Source of the DNA: Burkholderia sp. HI2500
GTDB taxonomy: Bacteria > Pseudomonadota > Gammaproteobacteria > Burkholderiales > Burkholderiaceae
Assembly (NCBI RefSeq): GCF_002223055.1
Contig: NZ_NKFL01000006.1
Coordinates: forward strand, 2,108,001 to 2,172,000
Reading direction: 5' to 3'
DNA: 64,000 bases
Part shown: positions 1 to 8,365 of the stretch, one piece after another
How positions within the stretch are numbered: position 1 is the stretch's first letter
Layout: the number at the start of each line of letters is the position of its first letter
Notes under the pieces: model-generated
What the model saw: only the letters and a program-made list of their open reading frames with translations
Databases searched by the model: none
Told to the model about the DNA's origin: nothing
Program-made: the position numbers and the translations under genes

Positions 1-895
1 CCAGGAAAATCCGGTTGCTGTACATGCCGCCCAATTGACCGACATCGATTGCGACGGCCGGCGCGGCGCCTTCACCCTGAATTCGGGTCGCCTGAAGCGT
101 GTCGTGATTGACCTGGTTCGCGCCGGCCACCACATTCAGGTTGTTCGCGTAAATGGCCGCATTGGTTTGAACGGCCCGGGCAATCAGATCCACCTGATCG
201 ACCTTCTTCGCATTCAGGCCGGCGCCTTGCACCGTAATGAGGCCACGCGTCGTATTGAAACCGGCCAGCGATCCGTCCGCATTCAGATTGGGGGTTCCCG
301 TCGTGAGAATTGCGCGCGACGTGTTGATGAAGCCGCCGCCATCGACCACCAGACCAGACGGGTTCGAAATAATCATCTCGGCCCGCTGGCCGGCGATCTC
401 GACATACCCTCTCAACTGCGAAGGGTTGTTGCTGTTGACCTGATTGATGATGATTCTGGCTGCATCATGTGCACCAAAATTTGGGTTGCCGTTGATATAG
501 CCGGCCTGCTGCGTGTTCGTCATCACCGGCGAGTTGTTTGCGATCACGCCGGGTTTCTGCACATCGAACTGGGAATAGGTGTTCAGGGAAACGCCGGCCC
601 CACTAGGCTTGTTGATATTGACCTGTGGCAAGCCGTTCGCAGTCTGCACAACCGACGGTGCATTCGCCCCTGCGCCCACCACCTGTGCCTGCACCCAGCG
701 TGGTGCCACGCCCGCCGCCAGCAGCGCCGCAAACGCCGCATGGCGCAGTGCGAACCTCACCGCTACGCGCAGCGGCTGCGCAACGCGGACGGCTTCTCCA
801 CGGCTTGTCTTCCCCGACGAGTTGGCTGTCTCTTCGACCGCGATCAACATGCCACGTACGCGGCTGAATACCAGACGATATTGGTTCTTGTTCAT
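1..895 (-). CDS. Filamentous haemagglutinin-like (TpsA/FhaB/CdiA-type) exoprotein, N-terminal part
   Basis: This is the N-terminal 298 residues of a large secreted exoprotein; the gene continues beyond the left edge. It begins MNKNQYRLVFSRVRGMLIAV, the extended signal peptide region (ESPR) typical of two-partner-secreted adhesins, followed by a hydrophobic signal core around residues 45-65. A haemagglutination-activity (TPS) domain follows, with the family's NPNF and NPSG turns and a GGGFINTSR stretch. Such proteins cross the outer membrane through a TpsB (FhaC/BcpB) pore and act in adhesion or contact-dependent inhibition. No TpsB gene or immunity gene lies in the window, so adhesin and toxin roles cannot be separated. 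The ATG at 893-895 is the start that gives the full ESPR, but no clear Shine-Dalgarno sequence precedes it. Confidence 0.88.
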   Translation of the reverse strand, partial: MNKNQYRLVFSRVRGMLIAVEETANSSGKTSRGEAVRVAQPLRVAVRFALRHAAFAALLAAGVAPRWVQAQVVGAGANAPSVVQTANGLPQVNINKPSGAGVSLNTYSQFDVQKPGVIANNSPVMTNTQQAGYINGNPNFGAHDAARIIINQVNSNNPSQLRGYVEIAGQRAEMIISNPSGLVVDGGGFINTSRAILTTGTPNLNADGSLAGFNTTRGLITVQGAGLNAKKVDQVDLIARAVQTNAAIYANNLNVVAGANQVNHDTLQATRIQGEGAAPAVAIDVGQLGGMYSNRIFL

Positions 896-1833
896 GGTAC
901 GGCGGGTGCGATTTTGCGCACCAGGCGAATGAGTTTGGAACGCCGCGACAACTGACGAAAAGGTTGGCAACGTCGAAATCGACGTTCCCGGATTTCCCCG
1001 CCTTTTCTTCACTCAGGTTGCAGCGAATTTGGTTGGTCTCTCGCGCCGAAATATATCGAAAGATTTGTCGGAAGAGTGTCAGGAATTGATAAAGCCGTGT
1101 CGCTCTGGAATAGCCACAATCGACTTTCCGGACAGGTACGCCTCGATTTTTCCCTCATTCAGGTCGAGTGCCACTCCAAATGGCCTGAAACTTCCGTCAC
1201 CTTTTAACAATCGGAATATATTTTTAAAAATACTGCCGATATTTGAGATAAATGGATATTCGTAGCTGTCTCATGATCGGCATCACATCAATCGCTCGAC
1301 GACGAATCCGATCAAATAAGCAGAATTCGGGCATATCAGCGCTCTGCCATCGTCAATCGAACCGGGGGGTTTCTTACTTCATCCGTGAGGGATGCCGTCT
1401 CCAATCTTTCAGTCGAGAATTGACGTTCAGATTCCTGATTGACAATCTGGTCAAACCTCTGGTTTGCGACCGACACGTTTCGCGGCCGAATCGATGTAGC
1501 GACCGCCGTGTCGTGCGCTTGCAACAAAAGCACGCGCGTGATGCCGCAATGCACGTCCTGTTCGCGCCGGCGCATTCGCGTCGCCCTTGCGACCAATCGT
1601 CGCGAAACATCTCGATTCCACACGATTCGTCGCTTTTCTCCCCCAGTCCGATTGCCCACCCGGATCACGTCGCGTATGGTGCTGCCCGTCCGCGTGCGAT
1701 ACAGCGCCCGACCCGCGCGCTGTCGCCCGGACCTTCGACCGTCGTCCCGCACGACGGCCGCGTGGGCCGTGCCCGCCGCTCACCGTCTCCGCGATGCCGC
1801 CCTCCGGCGCCGCGCATTCTTGAGGAGAGAGAC
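896..1833. other. Long AT-richer intergenic region upstream of the exoprotein gene
   Basis: About 940 bp with no convincing gene. The stretch 1020-1330 is clearly more AT-rich than the flanking DNA and contains a perfect 14-bp palindrome of T and A runs at 1219-1232, next to ATATTT-rich sequence. Open frames here have poor codon use and no family resemblance. A long regulated promoter for the minus-strand exoprotein gene is the likeliest role, and A-tract DNA of this sort is a usual target of H-NS-like proteins. Both points are inference. Confidence 0.5.
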
Positions 1834-1920
1834 GTGATCCACAAAGTCCTGATCCTGTTCGCACTCTGCATCGCGGGCCTCGCCGCGATCGCTGCCGGTT
1901 TCCAGCACATCCCCAGCTGA
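1834..1920 (+). CDS. Small hydrophobic membrane peptide (28 aa)
   Basis: A short gene starting with GTG 3 bases after a strong GAGGAGAGA ribosome-binding stretch (1822-1830). The product is 28 residues: a short MIHK cap, one continuous hydrophobic helix (LILFALCIAGLAAIAAGF) and a short HIPS tail. It looks like a single-span inner-membrane microprotein. A strong hairpin directly after the stop codon supports a transcribed unit. I recognise no family and assign no function. Confidence 0.55.
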   Translation: MIHKVLILFALCIAGLAAIAAGFQHIPS

Positions 1921-1923
1921 TTC

Positions 1924-1959
1924 GCGGCCCCGGCTCGCTTCGCCGAGCCCGGGGGCCGC
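1924..1959 (+). terminator. GC-rich hairpin after the small membrane peptide
   Basis: Starting three bases after the stop codon, GCGGCCCCGGCTCG pairs with CGAGCCCGGGGGCCGC across a short CTTCGC loop, with one or two bulged bases. A pyrimidine-rich, T-containing run follows. It probably ends transcription of the microprotein gene. Confidence 0.55.
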
Positions 1960-2024
1960 AGCCATTCCTTTCCCCTTTGCGATGAACCACTTTCTCGGAC
2001 CGCCCGGGACGGGCGACCTTTGCC

Positions 2025-2615
2025 ATGCGTATCGACGTACAGCATTCCCAGCACGACATCGACGATGAACTCGACACGCTCTACGCGCGTCTCCACCAGC
2101 CCGGCCATCGCCTGCACGGCCTGCCGGCGGTCGCGCTCGGCCGCTCCGGCCTGATCGTCCGCCACCGCGAGGCGGACGGCGAGTACTTCCTGTATGTCGA
2201 AGATCCGGCCGCGCGCCAGCTCGCCGGCTATACGGTGTTCAACCGCCTGCCCGAAATCCCGCGCCGCGCCGACCGCTACCTGCGCGCGCCGCATACGCGG
2301 CTGCGCGGGTCCGCGCAGCGCAAGGGGCTCGCGACGACGCTGTATCGCTGGGGGCTCGACGCGGGCCTGTGCCTGATCAGCGGCGCGCGCCAGTCGGTCG
2401 GCGCCGCGCAGTTGTGGACGGCGCTCGCGCAGGATTACCGGCACGGCTTCGTCGATATCGACGGCCGTGCGCTGCGTTATCTCGGCGAAACCGTCGCCGA
2501 CGACGTGCACGGCGCGCTGCATACGCGGCGGCTGATGCTCGGTCATGGATGGGAGATCGGGGAGTTCGCGCGCGCGGCGGGGATGGCCGGTGCCGCCCGA
2601 ACGCCGGTGCGATAA
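2025..2615 (+). CDS. GNAT-like hypothetical protein (196 aa)
   Basis: A 196-residue cytoplasmic protein without signal peptide or membrane segments. The central part has an acetyltransferase-like strand/turn/helix pattern (RGSAQRKGLATTLYRWGL, about residues 95-112) resembling the acetyl-CoA pyrophosphate loop of GNAT enzymes, followed by a helix and a region where such enzymes hold their substrate. The match is partial and no substrate can be named. The ATG at 2025 has only a weak ribosome-binding site. It is a single gene upstream of, and probably co-transcribed with, the FMN reductase 58 bp downstream. Confidence 0.6.
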   Translation: MRIDVQHSQHDIDDELDTLYARLHQPGHRLHGLPAVALGRSGLIVRHREADGEYFLYVEDPAARQLAGYTVFNRLPEIPRRADRYLRAPHTRLRGSAQRKGLATTLYRWGLDAGLCLISGARQSVGAAQLWTALAQDYRHGFVDIDGRALRYLGETVADDVHGALHTRRLMLGHGWEIGEFARAAGMAGAARTPVR

Positions 2616-2673
2616 TCCGTGCGACCCACGCGACGCTCGCTGCTACGCGACGCGCCAACCGACACGCACATCG

Positions 2674-3246
2674 ATGACCACCGATTCCCGAACCGACTCC
2701 GACCGCCACGTCGACATCGTCGCGCTGTGCGGCAGCCTGCGCGCGCAGTCGTACAACGCCGCGTTGCTCGACGCGGCCGCGCGCGTCGCGCCGCACGGCA
2801 TGCGCATCGTGCGCTTCGATCGTCTCGGCGAATTCCCGCTGTTCAATCCCGATACCGAATATCCGTCGCCCGCCTCGGTGCGCGACCTGATCGACCGTGT
2901 AAATGCCGCCGACGGCCTGCTGATCGCCAGCCCGGAATACGCGCACGGCGTAACGGGCGTGATGAAGAATGCGCTGGACTGGATCGTGGGATGCGAGGCC
3001 GTCGTGTACAAGCCGGTCGCGGTGCTGAATGCGTCGCCGCGTGCGACGCATGCGGACGCGGCGCTGCGGGAGACGCTGTCGGTGATGTCGGCGAACATCG
3101 TCGAGCGCGCGTCGATCACGCTGCCGATCCTCGGGAGCCAGCTCGACGCGGCGGGGATCGCCGCGCATCCGCCGTTCGCGTCGGCGCTGGCCGAGGCGTT
3201 GCACGCGCTGCGCACGGTCATCCAGGAGGCCGAGCCGGGCCGGTAG
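2674..3246 (+). CDS. NADPH-dependent FMN reductase (ChrR/YieF type)
   Basis: A 190-residue flavodoxin-fold oxidoreductase. The FMN phosphate-binding loop is seen at the start (ALCGSLRAQSYNAAL, residues about 12-26). The diagnostic SPEYAHGVTGVMKNALDWI stretch around residue 90 packs against the flavin in this family. Members reduce FMN, quinones, chromate or azo compounds with NADPH. The ATG at 2674 gives the normal family length; a longer upstream reading frame exists but adds a non-conserved arginine-rich extension. The gene converges on the ZorAB-like operon with only 13 bp between stop codons. Confidence 0.88.
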   Translation: MTTDSRTDSDRHVDIVALCGSLRAQSYNAALLDAAARVAPHGMRIVRFDRLGEFPLFNPDTEYPSPASVRDLIDRVNAADGLLIASPEYAHGVTGVMKNALDWIVGCEAVVYKPVAVLNASPRATHADAALRETLSVMSANIVERASITLPILGSQLDAAGIAAHPPFASALAEALHALRTVIQEAEPGR

Positions 3247-3259
3247 CAACCCGCGTTCG

Positions 3260-3883
3260 TTACCGCGCCTTCGCGCGCGTCACCTGCGTCACCTTCTTCG
3301 CCGGCTTGGTCGCCTTCGCGCGCGGCGCTTCCTTCTCGGGCTGCGCGCCGCCGCCGGCGAGATCCTCGAGCCACGCGAGCGCGTCGACATACGACAGGAA
3401 CTGCTGCAGATAAGCCGGCGACAACTCGCGCATCGTCGCGAGCGACCGGTGCACGAGACTGTTCGAATTGAGCGGCCCGGCGTTGCGCGGCACCTGGTCG
3501 AGCGACTGGCGGTACTGCTGTTCCGTGCGGACCTTCGACCACATCGTGCGGAAGTAGTCGACCAGCTCGGGATCGAGCCCGCGCCGGTCGGCCTGCGCAT
3601 CGCGCGCGAGCCGCTCGACGAGTTCCGCCAGCGCACCGCGTGCGGGCGTACCTGCCGCGCCGCTTGCGGTTGCCGTTTCATCGGCGCGCGCAACGACTTC
3701 CGCGAAGCCTTCGAGCAACGTCGCCAGCCGCGCATCGAGCAACGCGCGCGCATCGCCTTCGAGCGCGGCCGCGCGCCGTTCGAGCGCGTCGATCCGGTGA
3801 AAGCGCACCGGATCGAGCCGGTCGGCGCCCTGCTCGCGCCATGCGTCGAGCGTCGCGCGAACGTGCGTCGCTTCGCCGGTCAC
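3260..3883 (-). CDS. DUF2894 family protein, last gene of the MotAB-like operon
   Basis: A 207-residue soluble protein ending in a lysine/arginine-rich, alanine-rich basic tail (KATKPAKKVTQVTRAKAR). The N-terminal half is alpha-helical and probably coiled coil (RVDALERRAAALEGDARALLDARLATLL pattern, written here in outline). The family occurs in beta-proteobacteria beside DUF3348, DUF802 and OmpA genes, as here. Its start codon overlaps the stop of the OmpA-like gene by 4 bp (3880-3883), showing translational coupling. Function is unknown; a cytoplasmic partner of the membrane complex is an inference from the operon. Confidence 0.75.
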   Translation of the reverse strand: MTGEATHVRATLDAWREQGADRLDPVRFHRIDALERRAAALEGDARALLDARLATLLEGFAEVVARADETATASGAAGTPARGALAELVERLARDAQADRRGLDPELVDYFRTMWSKVRTEQQYRQSLDQVPRNAGPLNSNSLVHRSLATMRELSPAYLQQFLSYVDALAWLEDLAGGGAQPEKEAPRAKATKPAKKVTQVTRAKAR

Positions 3884-4524
3884 TTCGTCTTCCCTCCGTT
3901 CGATGCCGACTTGCGCGGCACCGGCGCGATCTCCACGCGGCGGTTCTTCGCGCGGCCTTCATCGTCCGCATTCGAGCTGACCGGCTGCTCGGAGCCGAAC
4001 GCGGCCGCGAACACCGACGACGCCGGCACGCCGGCGTCGATCAGCGCACGCGTGACCGTCAACGCGCGCTTGGCCGACAGTTCCCAGTTGTCCGCGAACA
4101 GGCGGTTGCCGGCATGCACCTGCTGGTCGTCGGCGAAGCCGCTGATCATCAGGATCTCGTCGCGCGTCGTCAGGTAGGCGCCCAGCGGCGCGGCCAGCGT
4201 CTTCAGCAGGTCACGGCCCGCGGGCTGCAACTGGTCGGAATTCAATGCGAACAGCACGTTGCCGCTGATGCCGATACGGCCGTTCACGAGCGTCACGCGG
4301 CCGGCCGCGAGCGGCCCGGCAAGCGCCTGCTCGAGCGACTTGCGCTGCTGTGCTTCCTGCTGGCGCGCACGCACGGCTTCCTCGAGCTTCGACGTGAGCT
4401 GAAGCTGCATGCCGATCACGCCGACGAGGATCAGCACGAACGCGCCGAGCAGCACCGACATCAGGTCGGCGAACGCGGGCCACACCGGCGCGGAGGACGC
4501 GCCGCCGTCGATTTCGTCGTGCAT
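3880..4524 (-). CDS. OmpA/MotB-like peptidoglycan-binding stator subunit
   Basis: A 214-residue protein with a short cytoplasmic N-terminus, one transmembrane helix (about residues 16-40) and a C-terminal OmpA domain that would bind peptidoglycan. The helix begins with FADLMSVLLGAFVLIL, which places an aspartate at its start just as in MotB and ZorB, where it carries the proton or sodium ion. In the OmpA domain the strings NSDQLQPAGRDLL, ISGFADD and NWELSAKRA are visible. It lies 3 bp after the MotA-like gene and overlaps the DUF2894 gene by 4 bp. By family it should form the ion-driven membrane complex with the upstream protein. Confidence 0.85.
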   Translation of the reverse strand: MHDEIDGGASSAPVWPAFADLMSVLLGAFVLILVGVIGMQLQLTSKLEEAVRARQQEAQQRKSLEQALAGPLAAGRVTLVNGRIGISGNVLFALNSDQLQPAGRDLLKTLAAPLGAYLTTRDEILMISGFADDQQVHAGNRLFADNWELSAKRALTVTRALIDAGVPASSVFAAAFGSEQPVSSNADDEGRAKNRRVEIAPVPRKSASNGGKTK

Positions 4525-4527
4525 GCG

Positions 4528-7500
4528 TTACGCTCCGACGCTCGCCCGCCGGCCGGCGAGCTGCTGCAGGTCTTCGACGATCTGCTTCTGCGACATCATG
4601 CTCAGGTCGATCACCTCGCGCGCCTGTGCGACGTAGTACTCGAGCTGCTCGTCGCTGCGCGCGAGCGACTTCTCGAGCGCGGCCTCGATGCGCTGCAGAT
4701 GGGTCAGCAGCTTGTCGTTCGACTCGCCGAATACCTGCACGGCCATCCCGAACGCGTCGCCGAGGCTCGCGACCTCGACGGCGCCCGCCGTGACCTGTGC
4801 GGCCACCGAGTCTAGCTTGCGCGTCTCGGCATCGACGGTGTCGTTGAAGCGCGCACCGACGCGGTCGAGCAGGTCGGCCGACGTGCTGACGAGCGCGTCG
4901 ATCGCGGTGCGCTGTTCGGTCGACGCGTGGTTGACCGCGCCGAGCAGCGTTTCGAGTGTCGCGAGCAGGCGGCTGCGTTCCTCGAGCATCGCGGTGTCGT
5001 GCACCAGGCTGTCGGACAGGCGCTGGCGCAGCTCGGCGACGACGTCGGCCGCGGCCTTCGGCGCCTCCGAGGCAGCCTGCACGAGACGCGCGATCTCGTT
5101 GATCGTGTCGCTCGCATGCACCTGTGCCTGCGCGGTGATGTCGTTCGCGGTGCGGGCCAGTGTGTCGCAGATGTCCTGCTGGCGCGTCGCGGCCTGTGCG
5201 CTCGTCTGCGCCCATTCGTCGCGCAGCGCGGCGGCCATCGCGACGAGCGAGTCGTTCCATGCCGCGAGGCGCTGTTCGTCGCGTGCGGCCAGTTGTGTCT
5301 GCAGGCCGGCATGCGAATCGCGGATCGTCGACAGCAGTTCGTTCGAGCGTTGTTCGAACGTCGAAGCCTGTGCCGTGAGATCGCGCGTCGTTTGTGCGAG
5401 TGCGTCGCAGATTTCCTGCTGACGGCCCGCACTGTGCACGCCTGCGCGCTGCCATTCGTCGCCGAGCTTCGCAGCCATCGCGGCCAGCGAGTCGTTCCAT
5501 GCAGCGAGGCGTTCCTCGTCGCGTGCCGCGAGCTGCGTCTGCAGGCCCGTATGCGAATCGCGGATCGTCGACAGCAGCTCGTTCGAGCGTTGTTCGAACG
5601 TCGAAGCCTGTGCGGTCAGATCGCGCGTCGTTTGCGCCAGTGCGTCGCAGATTTCCTGCTGGCGGCCTGCGCTGTGCACGCCTGCGCGCTGCCATTCGTC
5701 ACCCAGTTTCGCGGCCATCGCGGCCAGCGAGTTGTTCCATGCAGCGAGGCGTTCCTCGTCGCGTGCAGCCAGCTGCGTCTGCAGGCCCGTGTGCGAATCG
5801 CGGATCGTCGACAGCAACGCGTTCGAGCGTTGTTCGAACGTCGAAGCCTGCGTGGTGAGATCGCGCGTCGTTTGCGCCAGTGCGTCGCAGATTTCCTGCT
5901 GACGGCCCGCACTATGCACGCCGGCGCGCTGCCATTCGTCGCCGAGCTTCGCGGCCATCGCGGCCAGCGAATCGTTCCATGCGGACAGACGTTCTTCATC
6001 GCGTGCGGCCAGTTGCGTCTGCAGGCCTGTATGCGAATCGCGGATCGTCGACAGCAACTCGCTCGAACGTTGCTCGAACGTCGATGCCTGTGTCGCGAGA
6101 TCGCGCGTCGTTTGCGCCAGTGCGTCACAGATTTCCTGCTGGCGGCCTGCGCTGTGCGCGCCGGCACGCTGCCATTCGTCGCCGAGCTTCGCGGCCATCG
6201 CGGCGAGCGAATCGTTCCACGCGGCGAGACGTTCCTCGTCGCGTGCGGCCAGTTGCGTCTGCAGCCCCGCGTGCGACTCGCGCATCGCGGCAAGCGTCGC
6301 GCCCGAATGGCGTTCGAACGTCGCGGCGGCCTCGCCCAGCGCGCGCGCATGCTGGCCGGCCAGCGTCTCGCCGACCTGCTCCTGGCGCGACAGCGCATCG
6401 CGCCATGCTTCCGACAGGCGGCTTTCAGTCGATTCGAGGCGCGTCGCCACGCCGTCGAGCAGCGCCGTCGAACGCTGCGAGAATGTATCGGTGAACTGGC
6501 CGAGCGTCGTCTGCAGCTGCTGCGCGACGGCATCGCCCGCGCGGCGCTGTTCGTCGAGCGCGCGGTTCCAGACGGCCGTCACGTTGCCGGTGGTCTTCTC
6601 GAAGCCGTCCGTCAGCCCGTCGAGCTGACGCTGCACGGCGCCCGTCACGGTATCGCGCAGCGCGGCCATCTCCTGCGCGAGCCCAGTCATCGTCGCTGCG
6701 ACGACCGGCTGCAGCGCGGCACCGGCCACGCGCGCGCTTTCGGCGGCGCTTTCCTTCAGCGCGTCGCCGACATTCGACGCGAGGCCCGCATACGCGCGCT
6801 CGGTGCGGTCGAAAAACGCCTGCTGGCTTTCGATCTGGCGATCGTGCAGCGCGACGCTGCGCGCCTCGAGCGTCGTCATCATCGTCTGCAGCCGGTCGAC
6901 CAGCGCCGGCATCACGTCGGCCTGGCGCTGCAGCAGCCGGAACGATTCGTCGCGCTGGTGCGCGGACGAATGCACGCGCAGCGTCGTCGCGATCTTCGCG
7001 TCGAGCTGCTGGGCCGCGTCGATCCGCTCGCGGCGCACCAGTGCGGACAGCAGCCCGAGCATCGCGGAGGTCGCGACGCCGGCGATCGACGTGCCGAATG
7101 CGAACCCGAGGCCCTTCACCGGCGCGATCAGCGACGCGCGGATCGCGTCGAGATCGGTCGCGCTTTCGAGCGCGGCGCCGGTGCCCTTCAGCGTGACGAC
7201 CATCCCGAGCAGCGTGCCGAGCATGCCGAGCAGCACGAGCAGGCCGACCAAGTAAGGCGTGAGCGACGGGCCCGGCAGCGCGACGCGCGCGCCTTCGACC
7301 CGCGCGCGCACGGCGCCGCGCAGGCCCGGGTGCAGCGTGTCGAGCCACGTGTCGAGCTTCGCGGGCGGCTCGGTCAGGCCGGCGACCGCGCGCGACAGCG
7401 TGGCGGTGGCCTGCCGGTAGCGCAGCAGTTCCCATGCGCCGGCGACGTAGCACGCGGCGATCAGCAGCGTGACGGCCGACGCCAGCGGGTTCGACGCGAC

Positions 7501-7575
7501 ATAGCCGACGCCGATCCAGCCCACAGCGAGCAGACCGGCGACGAAGACAACGAGATCAAGGCGAATTCTGGACAT
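4528..7575 (-). CDS. DUF802 protein: MotA/ZorA-like membrane subunit with a long repeat tail
   Basis: A 1015-residue protein. Four hydrophobic segments lie in the first 180 residues (about 6-27, 33-50, 104-128, 150-176). The last two (LVGLLVLLGMLGTLLGMVV and GLGFAFGTSIAGVATSAMLG) have the small-residue, threonine-containing pattern of MotA/TolQ/ExbB proton-channel helices. The remaining 830 residues are a predicted cytoplasmic coiled-coil tail, including five near-identical 80-residue repeats at about residues 406-805. This architecture, a MotA-like head with a long tail encoded beside an OmpA/MotB partner, is that of ZorA in Zorya anti-phage systems. No ZorC, ZorD or ZorE gene is present, so defence is only one possible role. 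Confidence 0.85.
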   Translation of the reverse strand: MSRIRLDLVVFVAGLLAVGWIGVGYVASNPLASAVTLLIAACYVAGAWELLRYRQATATLSRAVAGLTEPPAKLDTWLDTLHPGLRGAVRARVEGARVALPGPSLTPYLVGLLVLLGMLGTLLGMVVTLKGTGAALESATDLDAIRASLIAPVKGLGFAFGTSIAGVATSAMLGLLSALVRRERIDAAQQLDAKIATTLRVHSSAHQRDESFRLLQRQADVMPALVDRLQTMMTTLEARSVALHDRQIESQQAFFDRTERAYAGLASNVGDALKESAAESARVAGAALQPVVAATMTGLAQEMAALRDTVTGAVQRQLDGLTDGFEKTTGNVTAVWNRALDEQRRAGDAVAQQLQTTLGQFTDTFSQRSTALLDGVATRLESTESRLSEAWRDALSRQEQVGETLAGQHARALGEAAATFERHSGATLAAMRESHAGLQTQLAARDEERLAAWNDSLAAMAAKLGDEWQRAGAHSAGRQQEICDALAQTTRDLATQASTFEQRSSELLSTIRDSHTGLQTQLAARDEERLSAWNDSLAAMAAKLGDEWQRAGVHSAGRQQEICDALAQTTRDLTTQASTFEQRSNALLSTIRDSHTGLQTQLAARDEERLAAWNNSLAAMAAKLGDEWQRAGVHSAGRQQEICDALAQTTRDLTAQASTFEQRSNELLSTIRDSHTGLQTQLAARDEERLAAWNDSLAAMAAKLGDEWQRAGVHSAGRQQEICDALAQTTRDLTAQASTFEQRSNELLSTIRDSHAGLQTQLAARDEQRLAAWNDSLVAMAAALRDEWAQTSAQAATRQQDICDTLARTANDITAQAQVHASDTINEIARLVQAASEAPKAAADVVAELRQRLSDSLVHDTAMLEERSRLLATLETLLGAVNHASTEQRTAIDALVSTSADLLDRVGARFNDTVDAETRKLDSVAAQVTAGAVEVASLGDAFGMAVQVFGESNDKLLTHLQRIEAALEKSLARSDEQLEYYVAQAREVIDLSMMSQKQIVEDLQQLAGRRASVGA
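5161..6360 (-). repeat. Five tandem 240-bp repeats inside the MotA-like gene
   Basis: The same segment recurs exactly every 240 bp, starting at 5161, 5401, 5641, 5881 and 6121. The anchor GCAGATTTCCTGCTG or a close variant is seen in each copy. 240 bp is 80 codons, so gain or loss of a unit keeps the frame. The inner copies (5401-6120) are nearly identical at the DNA level, while the outer copies are more diverged, as expected for expansion by unequal recombination. A further degraded unit may lie at 6361-6480. Confidence 0.95.
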
Positions 7576-7585
7576 AGCGTGTTGA

Positions 7586-8365
7586 TTAGCTGGTGCGAAG
7601 GGCCGCGAGCAGCCCGTCTACCGTTTGAAACCGGACTTCGAGTTCGGCAAGCAGGATGCTTTGCATCTCGTCGCGAAACGTATCGAGCCATGCGCCGGGC
7701 ACGATTGCCGCGACGGCCGTGGCGTCGGCTACCACCGCGGCGTCGTCGGCCGGATCAGCTGCGGCTGCGGCCGCGGCCGCGGATTCGGCGTCGGCCAGCG
7801 CCTGCCGCTCCGCGTCGCGCAGCCGCCCGAAACGGGTGCCGAGCAGCGCGGGGATGGCCGACAGCAGGCTGCGCTCGCGCGCGCCGAGCACGCGCTCCAT
7901 GATCGCGTCGAGCGTCGCGAGCCGCGCCATCCCGGACGAGCGCGCGGCGACCGCGACCCGCAGGCGGCCACGCAACTGACCGATCGCCGTTTCCATGTCC
8001 TGCTGCAGGGTCAGATAACGCTGACGGAAGTCCGCGAAATCGGCCGTGTCGGCGGCCGGCGGCGGCGGATCGCCGGGCCGGCGCCGCGCACGCGGCCGGT
8101 TGGTGGCCGTGATCGCCTGCGCGAGCTCGTGGCGCACGCGCGCGCAGTCGCGCTCCGCGTCGTAGCCGCGCACGCCGGCCGCGACGCCGGGCGGGCTCGC
8201 GTTCAGTGCGGACGACAGCGTGATCGCGTCGGTCCAGCCGAGCCACTGGCTCAGCCGGTCGGACAGCGTCTGCCGGGATTCCGCGACGTCGGCATCGGCC
8301 AGGCGCGCGAGCAGCCGGACGAGCGCCGGGCCGCTCAGCGCCGGGCGCGGAGGTGCTTGCACCAT
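7586..8365 (-). CDS. DUF3348 family protein, first gene of the MotAB-like operon
   Basis: A 259-residue soluble protein starting MVQAPPRPALSGPALVRLLA. It has helical N- and C-terminal parts, a basic proline-rich linker around residues 95-110 (RPRARRRPGDPPPP), an alanine-run segment (about 205-225) and a C-terminal helix (MQSILLAELEVRFQTVDGLL). DUF3348 proteins sit almost always upstream of DUF802. The start at 8365 is preferred because the open frame upstream is translated microsatellite. It precedes the MotA-like gene by 10 bp. Function is unknown. Confidence 0.75.
   Translation of the reverse strand: MVQAPPRPALSGPALVRLLARLADADVAESRQTLSDRLSQWLGWTDAITLSSALNASPPGVAAGVRGYDAERDCARVRHELAQAITATNRPRARRRPGDPPPPAADTADFADFRQRYLTLQQDMETAIGQLRGRLRVAVAARSSGMARLATLDAIMERVLGARERSLLSAIPALLGTRFGRLRDAERQALADAESAAAAAAAADPADDAAVVADATAVAAIVPGAWLDTFRDEMQSILLAELEVRFQTVDGLLAALRTS

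Noticed and set aside
1029..1265. 78-codon plus-strand frame in the AT-rich region
   Set aside because: No ribosome-binding site, atypical codon use and no recognisable pattern; more likely non-coding regulatory DNA.
4927..7902. 991-codon open frame on the plus strand
   Set aside because: It is the exact antisense of the DUF802 gene; its arginine/cysteine-rich composition and repeat structure are shadows of the 240-bp repeats in GC-rich DNA.
3260..8365. Complete Zorya defence system
   Set aside because: Only ZorA/ZorB-like components are present; no ZorC, ZorD (helicase) or ZorE (HNH nuclease) gene lies in or beside the operon.
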